Positions 27,794 to 36,671 of a stretch of 64,000 nt of DNA are shown piece after piece. The DNA comes from Vibrio sp. B1FLJ16 (lineage in GTDB: Bacteria > Pseudomonadota > Gammaproteobacteria > Enterobacterales > Vibrionaceae), in assembly GCF_905175385.1 (NCBI RefSeq), contig NZ_HG992750.1:248001-312000 (forward strand), read 5' to 3'. The notes under the pieces were generated by a model that was given only the letters and a program-made list of their open reading frames with translations, had not been told where the DNA came from and made no database searches. Position numbers and translations under genes: made by a program. Positions within the stretch are counted from its first letter, which is position 1. Every line of letters starts with the position of its first letter.

Positions 27794-28435
27794 TTGACTG
27801 TTGAAGCTGGGCAAAAGAAACGAACAAATGCTGGTGGGATCAGACGACGCAATGAAGAGTTAATATTACAGGCAGCTGCAGATGAATTCGTCAAGCATGG
27901 CTATAAAGGCACGTCTGTTCAGGCAATTGCAGATCGAGTGAATTTACCCAAAGCGAATCTACTTTATTACTTCAAGTCGAAAACTGGTATCTATAAAGCG
28001 CTATTGAAAGACATACTCACGTTATGGAACGATGGTTTTTCAGAGCAAGCTGCAACGTTGCCTCCTGAAGTTGTGCTGCGAAATTACATCATCGGTAAGA
28101 TGCAATACAGTCGTACTCATCCCAAAGAATCTAAGATTTTCGCACAAGAGATCATCCAGGGTGCACCAATAATTGCTGATTCTGTCCAGTTCCCGATGGT
28201 TAACTGGGCTGCAGGCAAAGCAACTATCATTCAAACTTGGATAGAGCAGGGGCTGATTCGCCCCGTCGAGCCTTTACACTTGCTATTTCTGATCTGGGGA
28301 GCTACCCAGTTTTATGCTGACTTTGATACTGAAATCGAGTTAATCATAGGTGAGCCTTTGTCGGAACAAGAGTTCGAAAGCGCTCAGGAATTCATCGTTG
28401 ATATGGTTTTACGAGGCTTGAAAGTGGCGGTTTAG
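27794..28435 (+). CDS. TetR-family regulator of purine catabolism (RutR-like)
   Basis: The 213-residue protein has an N-terminal HTH (ILQAAADEFVKHGYKGTSVQAIADRVNLPKANLLYYFKSKTGIYKALL, residues 24-71) and a ligand-binding C-terminal half with EIIQGAPIIADSVQFPMVNWA, resembling E. coli RutR, which senses uracil/thymine and controls pyrimidine and purine genes. The start is TTG at 27794, supported by AAGGAG five bases upstream; no ATG fits. Divergent from the xdh operon, and two RutR-type sites lie in front of xdhA and the permease. The effector here may be a purine. Confidence 0.85.
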   Translation: MTVEAGQKKRTNAGGIRRRNEELILQAAADEFVKHGYKGTSVQAIADRVNLPKANLLYYFKSKTGIYKALLKDILTLWNDGFSEQAATLPPEVVLRNYIIGKMQYSRTHPKESKIFAQEIIQGAPIIADSVQFPMVNWAAGKATIIQTWIEQGLIRPVEPLHLLFLIWGATQFYADFDTEIELIIGEPLSEQEFESAQEFIVDMVLRGLKVAV

Positions 28436-28790
28436 TCTTGAGATTTCCGCTCTCATTATCTAAAGCTAAAAAACCTTTAATCGCTAACTTCTAGAGCTAT
28501 TCTGGGATAGTTATGTTGGTTTCTAGCATCTACCAGTAATTCGCAACTACGTACACAACACAAACAACCAATGCATGTTAAAGTGGGGTGATATTATAAA
28601 AATTTTGTATTTCGTAGCGTATATATATCAATGGTCTGATTTTACACAACATTTTTTAAACAGTTTGTTGTCATAAAGAAATTTAAAACTAAGAAGGCAA
28701 ATGCAAATAATCTCCAGAAGGATTTCTCCTACAGCCAACCAAGAATAGTCCTACATTCATTCTCTTCCTCATATGTAATATGTGTCATTC

Positions 28791-28811
28791 AAAGTCACAT
28801 ATTGTGACTTT
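28791..28811. promoter_or_regulatory. Perfect inverted repeat before the GGDEF-EAL gene
   Basis: AAAGTCAC, ATATT, GTGACTTT is an 8-5-8 perfect palindrome ending 37 bp before ATG 28849. It could be an operator or a leader hairpin. The rest of the 413-bp gap (28436-28848) is AT-rich without other recognisable sites. Confidence 0.45.
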
Positions 28812-28848
28812 GCTTCAAAAAATAGACTCATTGAAGGAGTGGGTAGTC

Positions 28849-30888
28849 ATGAGTATGGCGGCCAATAACACCAATTACTTGAACAAAATAACAAAAATCA
28901 TGTATGCCTTTGTTGGTATAGTCGTTGTCTCGTTATTAATTAATTTGCTTTACATTTCTAATAAGGTAATAAAGCCATCTAATGAAATAATAAAAAATGA
29001 ATATATAGAAATTCAAAAAGAAGAAATATATAAAGAAGTGGAATTTGTTCTAAAAGCATTAGAAATATTAAAGGTAGATTATAATATTACAAGTTCATAT
29101 ATACCTGACAGAGTAAAGGATAAAGCTATATCAATTATAAATGAATATAATAAGAATAACGATAATTTTATATTTGCTTTGGATGAAGGATGGAATCTTA
29201 TAATCCATCCGGACTCCAGCGTACTCAATTATTATAATGAAAACTATGGGCATATTATCTACGAGATAAAAAATGCGATAGATTCGGGTAATAATTGGGT
29301 AAGTTATGACAATAGCCCCAAAGGTGAGTTCGGTCATGATAAAAATTTGAAATATAGTTATGTTATCTATTTGCCTGAATGGGAAATGACGATTGGAAGT
29401 GGGTATTTATATGGTAGAATAAATAGTAACGCCGATAAGTTTATTCATAAAGTAAATATACTTGTTAATGATAATAAATTAAACATACTATTCATAAATC
29501 TGTTTCTTATTTTTATTACTGTTTTATTTTCTGTAGTTTCAAGCTTAGGGATAAGGCAAGAGATTGATGAGTATAATGAAGATATTTTACAGGGGAATGA
29601 GAAAATTCACAGAATGCTTTCTATTCTTGATAGTCATACAAATAGAGATCCTATTACTAATATCCCTAATAAAAAGTCCGCCGTTAATTTTTTAGATACA
29701 GTTAAGGAAATATCAAAAAACTTTAACTACTATGTTCATATTTTTGAAATAGATGGTTTTAACCATAAAAATTTGATATCAGGATGTAATTCTAGAGAGT
29801 CTATCTTAAAAGAATTCTCGATATCTTTAAAAGAAATAAAGCTGGATAATCAAAAGCTCTTCCATATTGAGTATGACAGGTTCGTTTTACTAACAGAAAA
29901 TATTAAAGGTGGTACAGAAGAAACGCAGAGTATTATCGATAAATTAGATGAGAGCTTAAGTAATGTTTTACTTTGTGGAAACGTGAGTAAAATATCATTT
30001 GTTAGTGCGAACGTTAAGTTTGATAATAAGAATGAAAATTTCGACAGTATACTAGAGAAGGGAGAGTATGCTCTACGATATGCAAAATCTAATAAGTTAA
30101 ATTATCTACACTACTCTGATGAAATTGAAGAAATTCGCGATAGAGAGGTTGGGTTATCCTTTGAGTTGATGTCAGCAATTCAAAAAGGTGAGTTATATGT
30201 GCATTATCAACCTCAGTTTTGTTCTAATAGTAATCAAGTTATAGGATTAGAAGCTCTCGTTAGGTGGAATAATAAAAACTACGGAGAAGTATCACCCGCA
30301 GAGTTTATCCCTTTAGCTGAAAATAAAGGTCAAATACATGATATTGGTAATTTTGTAATACGTAGTGCTTTAATTGATATGAAAAAAATTGGTGGCTTGG
30401 CAATGACTATCAATATATTGCCTGTTGAGTTGTTGTCCCCTAATTTTGAGAGCTTTATAAAATCAACGGTAAAAGACCTTAAGGTCGATACTAGTAAGTT
30501 GATTTTTGATATTACAAAACAGATTCTTGTAAATGATATAAATAAAGCATCAAAGGTGATGCATAACCTTAAAGATTTAGGCATTCGTTTTTCTATCAGT
30601 TCGGTTGGTATAGGACAATCATCTTTCAAGTACCTATGCGAACTCCCGATAGATGAAATAAAAATACCTTTAGAAATAGTTAAGAAAATTGACAGTCACA
30701 ATAAATATCAGTCCTTCATTAAATCAGCTATTTATTTTGCTAACTTAACAGGGGTAAGAATTGTTCTCGAAGGTGTTGAAACGGAAAGTCAACATAAACA
30801 TATTGCGGGTTTAACTAATGCTTATGTTCAAGGCTTTAATTTATCTAAAGCAAAGCCTTTAGATGAAATAGTTAAAAATATAAAATGA
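28849..30888 (+). CDS. Membrane sensor with degenerate GGDEF and degenerate EAL domains
   Basis: The 679-residue protein has a transmembrane segment near residues 16-38, a Cache-like periplasmic domain of about 170 residues (NNDNFIFALDEGWNLIIHP, LPEWEMTIGSGYLYG), a second segment near 215-235, then cytoplasmic GGDEF and EAL domains. The GGDEF signature is replaced by EYDRF. The EAL domain keeps EALVRW and LEGVET, but the catalytic DDFGTG loop reads SSVGIG and KID reads KIP, so neither activity is expected. It probably binds c-di-GMP or a partner. ATG 28849 is chosen for the GAAGGAG site nine bases upstream. The gene is strikingly AT-rich. A GGEEF cyclase follows 23 bp downstream, probably co-transcribed. 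Confidence 0.85.
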   Translation: MSMAANNTNYLNKITKIMYAFVGIVVVSLLINLLYISNKVIKPSNEIIKNEYIEIQKEEIYKEVEFVLKALEILKVDYNITSSYIPDRVKDKAISIINEYNKNNDNFIFALDEGWNLIIHPDSSVLNYYNENYGHIIYEIKNAIDSGNNWVSYDNSPKGEFGHDKNLKYSYVIYLPEWEMTIGSGYLYGRINSNADKFIHKVNILVNDNKLNILFINLFLIFITVLFSVVSSLGIRQEIDEYNEDILQGNEKIHRMLSILDSHTNRDPITNIPNKKSAVNFLDTVKEISKNFNYYVHIFEIDGFNHKNLISGCNSRESILKEFSISLKEIKLDNQKLFHIEYDRFVLLTENIKGGTEETQSIIDKLDESLSNVLLCGNVSKISFVSANVKFDNKNENFDSILEKGEYALRYAKSNKLNYLHYSDEIEEIRDREVGLSFELMSAIQKGELYVHYQPQFCSNSNQVIGLEALVRWNNKNYGEVSPAEFIPLAENKGQIHDIGNFVIRSALIDMKKIGGLAMTINILPVELLSPNFESFIKSTVKDLKVDTSKLIFDITKQILVNDINKASKVMHNLKDLGIRFSISSVGIGQSSFKYLCELPIDEIKIPLEIVKKIDSHNKYQSFIKSAIYFANLTGVRIVLEGVETESQHKHIAGLTNAYVQGFNLSKAKPLDEIVKNIK

Positions 30889-30911
30889 GAACGATATAGG
30901 ATTAGGTGACA

Positions 30912-32339
30912 ATGTCAAACCAAAGCATTAATAAAATGGTCATTGTTGGTAACAGTATCATTGCAGTTACCTTGATATTGTTGTTCATTATGCAGCATGC
31001 ATCTATTGTTCTAGAGCAAAATGACTTGGACGCACGTTTGCAAGCTAGGGAATTAACCAAGGCCACATTAGCTATACAAAAAATGTCTGATGACATTACA
31101 AATATGACCCGCTCGTATGTGTTTACTGGTGATAAAAAATATAAGGACATACTATTCAGCATCTATAATTTCATATCTCCAGAAAACTCATGGCCAGTTA
31201 ACTATCACTTCTACTTATCTCAGATGGAAGCTAACCTAAACTATAAAGTAAAGAGTAGTGATATTTTTGACATCGTTAAACACTTTGAAGACCTTGGTGT
31301 AAATGAATATGAGCTAAACTTATTAGTTGAAAGTAAGGATATTAGGCGTGATTTATATACATTTGAAATGGATGTCATTGCAATTTATGACTCTGGTAGT
31401 ATTGAGCACGCGAAATCAATGGTGAACAGCAACTTTTATCTGATCGGGAAGAGAGAACTATCAAAGAAGTTATCGAGGCTAAACTCAATAATTAATTACA
31501 GGATTGAGCTGCAAAGTGAGTCAAAGAAATATACACAAAATATATTGAGTATATCATCATGCATGCTACTACTAGTTTTAATGACATTTTTTATAGCTTT
31601 TTTTAATAAAACTAAAAAACTTATAAGTTTTAATATTAATTCTATAGAATTATGGAGTGATAAAATATCTAAAGGTCAATACAATTTAGCGTTAAATACA
31701 AAAGTGCTGAAAGAATTTGTCCCTTTAACCAATTCGATAAAAAGTTTGTCGAAAAATACGGCCACTTTAGTTCATAAACTGCAAGATATTGCAGAGCGGG
31801 ACGAGTTAACTGGGATGCCAAACAGGCGTGCTGCGATAGACTTTTTAAAGCAAAAACAAAAAGAAGTTGCTCGCTATTATTCACTGTGCAGTATTATTCT
31901 TATAGATATCGATTATTTTAAGCGAATCAATGATACCTACGGGCATCCAGTGGGGGATGAAATTTTGATTAATGTGGGGCGCTTGATATCAAAATATTCA
32001 CGCGATTCTGACTGCGCTGCTCGTCTGGGTGGGGAAGAGTTCATGGTTATCGCGCCACAAACCGATCTCAATTCTGCTTATATACTGGCTAATAAACTCA
32101 AAACAAAAATTGAAAGTTACATACATCATTGTGGCCAACATCAAATTAAAGTCACAATAAGTAGTGGGGTTTCAATACTCGTCGCTGCTGGTAGTGTTGA
32201 GCAGACCTACAAACAAGCTGATGATGCATTGTATCTCGCTAAAAAACTCGGTCGAAACAATGTTCAGGTTTATTCTTCTTCGAGCGATTCAGATAGCGTT
32301 GTTAGCGCCACTAATGAGGGGATTAAGGCTAGGGAATGA
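30912..32339 (+). CDS. Membrane diguanylate cyclase (GGEEF with I-site)
   Basis: The 475-residue protein has TM1 near residues 10-28, a helical periplasmic domain of about 170 residues, TM2 near 208-228, a short HAMP-like linker, and a C-terminal GGDEF domain. The active-site GGEEF is intact, the inhibitory RDSD (RxxD) lies five residues before it, and DELTGMPNRRAA and the substrate-binding DIDYFKRINDTYGHPVGDE are present, so it should make c-di-GMP. ATG 30912 is preferred; a GTG two codons upstream is possible. The 5' half is AT-rich like its neighbour, whereas the GGDEF part has ordinary composition. Confidence 0.92.
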   Translation: MSNQSINKMVIVGNSIIAVTLILLFIMQHASIVLEQNDLDARLQARELTKATLAIQKMSDDITNMTRSYVFTGDKKYKDILFSIYNFISPENSWPVNYHFYLSQMEANLNYKVKSSDIFDIVKHFEDLGVNEYELNLLVESKDIRRDLYTFEMDVIAIYDSGSIEHAKSMVNSNFYLIGKRELSKKLSRLNSIINYRIELQSESKKYTQNILSISSCMLLLVLMTFFIAFFNKTKKLISFNINSIELWSDKISKGQYNLALNTKVLKEFVPLTNSIKSLSKNTATLVHKLQDIAERDELTGMPNRRAAIDFLKQKQKEVARYYSLCSIILIDIDYFKRINDTYGHPVGDEILINVGRLISKYSRDSDCAARLGGEEFMVIAPQTDLNSAYILANKLKTKIESYIHHCGQHQIKVTISSGVSILVAAGSVEQTYKQADDALYLAKKLGRNNVQVYSSSSDSDSVVSATNEGIKARE

Positions 32340-32383
32340 GTAAAGTCACCGTTGAGGCGGTAAAATAAGTTAGCCGGTCAAAT

Positions 32384-32418
32384 AAAAAGGCGAGACTGTT
32401 AAACAATCTCGCCTTTTT
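32384..32418. terminator. Bidirectional terminator between the cyclase and PEP-CTERM copy F
   Basis: AAAAAGGCGAGA pairs with TCTCGCCTTTTT. The core GGCGAGA is shared with the terminators of the other family cassettes. Confidence 0.85.
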
Positions 32419-32542
32419 CAAGAAATAATGTAACGCATGCGGCTGGCAAAGTCGTTACGGCTTGCAAAAGCTTGTGCTAACTCCGCATCACAAACGTGGC
32501 AAGCGTAAAGCAAACTGCATCACTAAGCAGAAGAATCAGTGT

Positions 32543-33349
32543 TTACTGATTTCTTCTGCGTCTATACCCCATAAGACCTAGCATTAACATACCAGCACCG
32601 AATGTGGATAGTGCTGCAGGCTCAGGTACCTCAACCGTTGTTACACGAGACAGACTTAAGTCGACGCTGATTTCACTATTCTCAATATCGCCTGTGCTGT
32701 CTAAGTTAAAGATTGCCTGAAATGCCCCAACGCTTGCCCAGTTGATATCTTCATAATCATCGAACCAAGCGATTGGGATAATGGCATCGTACAAGCCACC
32801 GTCATTGATGTCACCAAATGTACCAAAATCAAGCACATGCTTGACGAAGACTCCGTTCATTGCATCATCCGTCCAGACAATTAACTGAACAGGTGCAATA
32901 ATATCATTGGAAACATCTTCAAACAGAATTCCTGTCGTACCTGACCAGTCAGCACCCCCTAAGCCGTCGACGTCAACCCCTGTTGCCCAGTTACTGCCGA
33001 CACTGTTCATACCATCATAGGTTACGACTGCGAAGCCTTTAACAAGATCATCAAGTGTCGCACTGAATCGTCCGTTGGATACCTGAACATGAATCCCAAG
33101 AGAATCATCATCCTCTACGTCTTCTACACCGTTATCAACTTCCTCGACGTAGATATCTCTATAGCCGCCTAAGATATCAGTACCACCAGTACTGATTTGG
33201 CTGGCAGCGCCACCCCCACCTACAACGTTGTCAAAGACAGGGCCTTGATTAGTAGAAAAATCATCTATTAAGATTTCCGCAGCCTGTGCATTAACATGCA
33301 AAGCCAAAGCACATGCCATAACGGACAACGCTCTAATAAATTTAAACAT
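32543..33349 (-). CDS. PEP-CTERM family protein, copy F (minus strand)
   Basis: This is a 268-residue secreted protein with signal peptide MFKFIRALSVMACALALHVN, an acidic beta-rich body starting EILIDDFSTNQGPVFDNVVG, a conserved WASVGAFQAIFNLDSTGDI near the C-terminus, and a PEP-CTERM tail (VPEPAALSTFGAG, hydrophobic segment, YRRRRNQ). The body matches five tandem copies at 39012-44913. Its N-half resembles copies A-C (VGGGG) and its C-half copies D-E (AIIPIAWFDD), indicating a mosaic. The start is set by GAGGG eight bases upstream. It has its own sigma-54 promoter and upstream box. Function unknown; the tail implies exosortase-dependent surface or matrix location. Confidence 0.85.
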   Translation of the reverse strand: MFKFIRALSVMACALALHVNAQAAEILIDDFSTNQGPVFDNVVGGGGAASQISTGGTDILGGYRDIYVEEVDNGVEDVEDDDSLGIHVQVSNGRFSATLDDLVKGFAVVTYDGMNSVGSNWATGVDVDGLGGADWSGTTGILFEDVSNDIIAPVQLIVWTDDAMNGVFVKHVLDFGTFGDINDGGLYDAIIPIAWFDDYEDINWASVGAFQAIFNLDSTGDIENSEISVDLSLSRVTTVEVPEPAALSTFGAGMLMLGLMGYRRRRNQ

Positions 33350-33429
33350 ATATATCCCTCTATATCTTATCTTCATCTTATTTAGAGAATGCAAAGTAAC
33401 GTATGCTTTGCCAGCCTGGTGCAACAGGA

Positions 33430-33445
33430 TGCTTACTTTGTGCCA
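33430..33445 (-). promoter_or_regulatory. Sigma-54 (-24/-12) promoter of copy F
   Basis: TGGCACAAAGTAAGCA on the minus strand matches TGGCAC-N5-TTGCA with exact GG-GC spacing, and ends 80 bp before the ATG. Confidence 0.75.
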
Positions 33446-33530
33446 GGTAGAGGGGGTTCTATTTATTATCTATAAATAGCAACTGGTTATGGTTGATTTG
33501 GTTTTGGGTTGGTAAGTGTTTGATTTTATG

Positions 33531-33561
33531 GTATGGCATACAGTGTTAAATAATCTGACAC
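33531..33561 (-). promoter_or_regulatory. Conserved upstream box of copy F
   Basis: Begins GTGTCAGATTATTTAACAC on the minus strand and ends GCCATAC. It is shared by all six family members about 80-90 bp upstream of the -24 element. It is a candidate enhancer-binding-protein site. Confidence 0.6.
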
Positions 33562-34005
33562 TCATCCTCAGTTGCTTTTTACGCTTTGTCGAATTCCTTT
33601 ACACCGCATGACCGAGGAATTTAGGTACACATATATTGTGTAGGGAGGGGGAAGGTATACCCAATATGCAGGTTAGTTGACCTAGCATACAGGGTATCAG
33701 AGGAGAGGGGCGAGTTAAGCGCGACAATCTTGGTTGGGTGTTACATTCGTTCATATACTTTGTTTGCTGGTAACTTCCATCACCTTTAACTTTGATAAAG
33801 TGGAATAAAAATATCGGCGTTTCTATTTTGCCCACATGCAGAATCACACGATTTTCCATGTAATTGAGAATAAACAACCCGGGCAGAAGCAATAATGAGA
33901 GCGTACGTAAATGTCACTCTCGATTATGCCGACGTATTCAGTGAGTAACCTCTATGGCCTGGAGTTCAGGACTGTATTTCTGCTGGCAGATGTGATGTTG
34001 CCAAA

Positions 34006-34908
34006 TTACATTTCGGGAGTATGGCAGCGTTTAATCTCTTCAATCAGTGCGTTAGCCAATGGTGTCGCTGAGCTGTTCTTTAAGGTGATTAGCATCACCG
34101 GAATCTGATACGTATATTTTTCGGGCAGGATAGGTTTAAGCAGCCCTTTACTAACCCAACTGCTGGCGTAGTGCTCGGGCAGATAGCCGATAAACTCACC
34201 CGATAAAATCAAATGAGCAATACCCTCATCGTGATAAGCGATGGCACTGTTCTGGTAGTTCAGTTCATCGTTACGCGTCTCTTTATCTCGCGTATAGTTA
34301 CTGGTGATCACTTCAGCTTGTTGCAGAAGCGTGTCAGTTTTAGCTGGATCACAGTCGAACAACGGGTGGCCTTTGCCACAATATAAATAGTTAGTTTCAT
34401 TGTGCAGCGGGTGGTAATCGAGTCCTCTTAACTGGTGACGGCTGACGCCTATACCAACCAGCGAGCGGCCATTTACCACTGATGTTTCTACTTCGCGAGC
34501 CTCACACACGTTAATGTCGAATTGTAAATTATTGCTCTTGTTTTTTAACGCAGAAATCACCTCTGCTAAATGACAGCGAGGGTCGTTAATTAAGGTGTCG
34601 ATTATGGCGATCGTCACCCGGCCTGAGAGTTCGTTTTTGGAAGTTGCTACTGTCGCTGCAAAGGCTTCACACTGCTGGAGTAGCTCCAGTGACGCCTGAT
34701 AGGTTACGCGCCCGGCTTCAGTTACCTCAAAGCCGCTCCTGCCTCGCTTACAAAGCTTGAGTCCAAGACGTAATTCCAAATCCGATAAATGAGAACTAAT
34801 CGTTGAGCGACCTATGTTTAAACGGGATTCAGCAGCAGATAACCCTCCGCACTCGACGATAGCAACGAATATTCTAAGCATACGTAAATCAACATCTTGA
34901 ACCTGCAT
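34006..34908 (-). CDS. LysR-family regulator divergent from hutH
   Basis: The 300-residue protein begins MQVQDVDLRMLRIFVAIVECGG. The HTH is near residues 22-45 (AAESRLNIGRSTISSHLSDLE), followed by a substrate-binding domain. It is divergent from hutH, with 255 bp between, and probably controls hutH-hutU in response to histidine or urocanate; that role is inferred from position only, since classical hut operons use the GntR-type HutC. A T-N11-A-like TTCG...CGAA repeat near 34942-34970 may be its site. Confidence 0.85.
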   Translation of the reverse strand: MQVQDVDLRMLRIFVAIVECGGLSAAESRLNIGRSTISSHLSDLELRLGLKLCKRGRSGFEVTEAGRVTYQASLELLQQCEAFAATVATSKNELSGRVTIAIIDTLINDPRCHLAEVISALKNKSNNLQFDINVCEAREVETSVVNGRSLVGIGVSRHQLRGLDYHPLHNETNYLYCGKGHPLFDCDPAKTDTLLQQAEVITSNYTRDKETRNDELNYQNSAIAYHDEGIAHLILSGEFIGYLPEHYASSWVSKGLLKPILPEKYTYQIPVMLITLKNSSATPLANALIEEIKRCHTPEM

Positions 34909-35163
34909 GGCCTTCCATCACCTGTATAGTTTTAATCTTTAGTTCGAAAAAATCGGAATAAACTACGAACATTATGCTTTTATAAAACATCCAGAGCAAG
35001 TTAGCATACCCGCATAAGTAACCTAAGATATCCCGATAACATAGAAAGAGTTGGCTATTCCACTGAGTTATTTCCCTTGGACTTGCGCTCGAGACAGCTT
35101 TCTGAATCCTTCATCCTGAAGTTTTTTGGGTATCATCATTTAGCAGTAAGTTAGGAGAACAAA

Positions 35164-36657
35164 ATGACGTTTAGATATGGTGTAGACCGACTAAACCTTG
35201 ATATTGTAAATGGAATCGCTGACGGCAGTATCAAAGCCGAACTGTGTGAAGAAGCTTTAGATAAAATTAATACCAGCCGTCGCAATGTTGACGTGATGGC
35301 TGCTTCAGACAAAGCGGTGTACGGCATCAATACCGGTTTTGGTCCTTTATGTGATACTCAAATCTCACCTGAAGAGACGCATCTGCTACAAAAAAACCTC
35401 CTTATTACTCATGCGGTTGGTGTCGGTGAGCCGATTGCTAAACCAATCTCTAAGCTAATGCTGATCACTAAGGTTCACGCGTTAAGCCAGGGTTTCTCAG
35501 GTATTCGCCTGGAAGTCGTTGAACGTATGTTGGCGTTTATCGAACTTGATCTTATTCCTGTTGTACCAGAGCAAGGTTCTGTAGGTGCATCGGGTGACTT
35601 AGCACCGCTTTCTCATCTGTTCTTACCACTAATTGGTGAAGGTGAGTTCTGGCAGGGCGACAGTATCGTTCCTGCTGCTGAGGCGCTACGTGAACACGGC
35701 CTTGAGCCGCTTGAGCTGCACGCGAAAGAAGGTCTGGCGCTTATCAACGGCACACAGTTCATTCTGTCTCACGCTATTACTGGTCTAACCAAAATGCGCT
35801 ATCTGCTTGATCTGGCAGACCTGGCTGGTGCGATGAGTATTGAAGGTATGCAGGGCAGCAGCTCTCCATTCCGTGAAGAGCTTCACCTGACTCGTGCTTT
35901 TGCTGGTAACCTTGAAGTTGCAGCTCGTATGCGCCGATTCTTCAAAGACTCTGAAAACATGGCTTCACACACTGATTGTGATCGTGTGCAAGACCCATAT
36001 TCACTGCGTTGTATTCCACAAGTACACGGTGCGTCTCGCAACGCATACAATCACCTGAAAGAACTTGCTGAAATCGAAATGAACTCTGTAACTGATAACC
36101 CGATTGTTATCAGCTCAGAAGAAGCGATTTCTGGTGGTAGTTTCCACGGCCAACCACTGGCGATGGTACTGGACTACGCATCAATTGCAGCAGCAGAACT
36201 TGGTAACATTGCAGACCGTCGCTGTTACCTGTTGCTTGAGGGTTTACATGGCCTGCCGCGTCTTCTGACGAGTTCAGGTGGTCTTAATTCAGGCATGATG
36301 ATCCCGCAGTATGCGACTGCAGCGTTAGTAACTGAAAACAAATCACTTTGTTTCCCGCCTTCTGCTGATAGCGTGCCAACCTCTATGGGTCAGGAAGACC
36401 ACGTTTCGATGGGTAGCATCTCTGGACGTAAACTTAACCAGATTCTAGGTAACCTGGAAAAGATCTTCGCTATCGAACTGATGTATGCTGCACAAGCTAT
36501 CGACTTCAGACGTCCGAACAAATGTTCAGACCTGATTGAAGAAAACTTCCAGATTATCCGTGAGAAGGTTGCCAAGCTTGAAGAAGACCGACTGCTGAAG
36601 CCTGACATCGACGCGATGATCAAACTTGTTAAAACACAAGCATTTAATGTGAACTAA
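35164..36657 (+). CDS. hutH: Histidine ammonia-lyase
   Basis: Deaminates L-histidine to trans-urocanate. The 497-residue protein carries the autocatalytic MIO motif in GSVGASGDLAPLSH (Ala-Ser-Gly near residue 145), YGINTGFGPL near residue 50 with the catalytic Tyr, and the QDPYSLRCIPQVHGASR stretch near residue 275. The downstream urocanate hydratase supports histidine over tyrosine or phenylalanine as substrate. A TAGGAG site precedes the ATG. No hutI or hutG gene is present in the window, so the pathway stops at imidazolonepropionate here. Confidence 0.92.
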   Translation: MTFRYGVDRLNLDIVNGIADGSIKAELCEEALDKINTSRRNVDVMAASDKAVYGINTGFGPLCDTQISPEETHLLQKNLLITHAVGVGEPIAKPISKLMLITKVHALSQGFSGIRLEVVERMLAFIELDLIPVVPEQGSVGASGDLAPLSHLFLPLIGEGEFWQGDSIVPAAEALREHGLEPLELHAKEGLALINGTQFILSHAITGLTKMRYLLDLADLAGAMSIEGMQGSSSPFREELHLTRAFAGNLEVAARMRRFFKDSENMASHTDCDRVQDPYSLRCIPQVHGASRNAYNHLKELAEIEMNSVTDNPIVISSEEAISGGSFHGQPLAMVLDYASIAAAELGNIADRRCYLLLEGLHGLPRLLTSSGGLNSGMMIPQYATAALVTENKSLCFPPSADSVPTSMGQEDHVSMGSISGRKLNQILGNLEKIFAIELMYAAQAIDFRRPNKCSDLIEENFQIIREKVAKLEEDRLLKPDIDAMIKLVKTQAFNVN

Positions 36658-36671
36658 GGGAGATGGTAACA

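Noticed and set aside
33599..33892. Minus-strand open frame of 97 codons upstream of copy F
   Set aside because: Composition is not protein-like, no ribosome site or known motif is present, and it lies in the upstream region of a sigma-54 unit. Probably chance.
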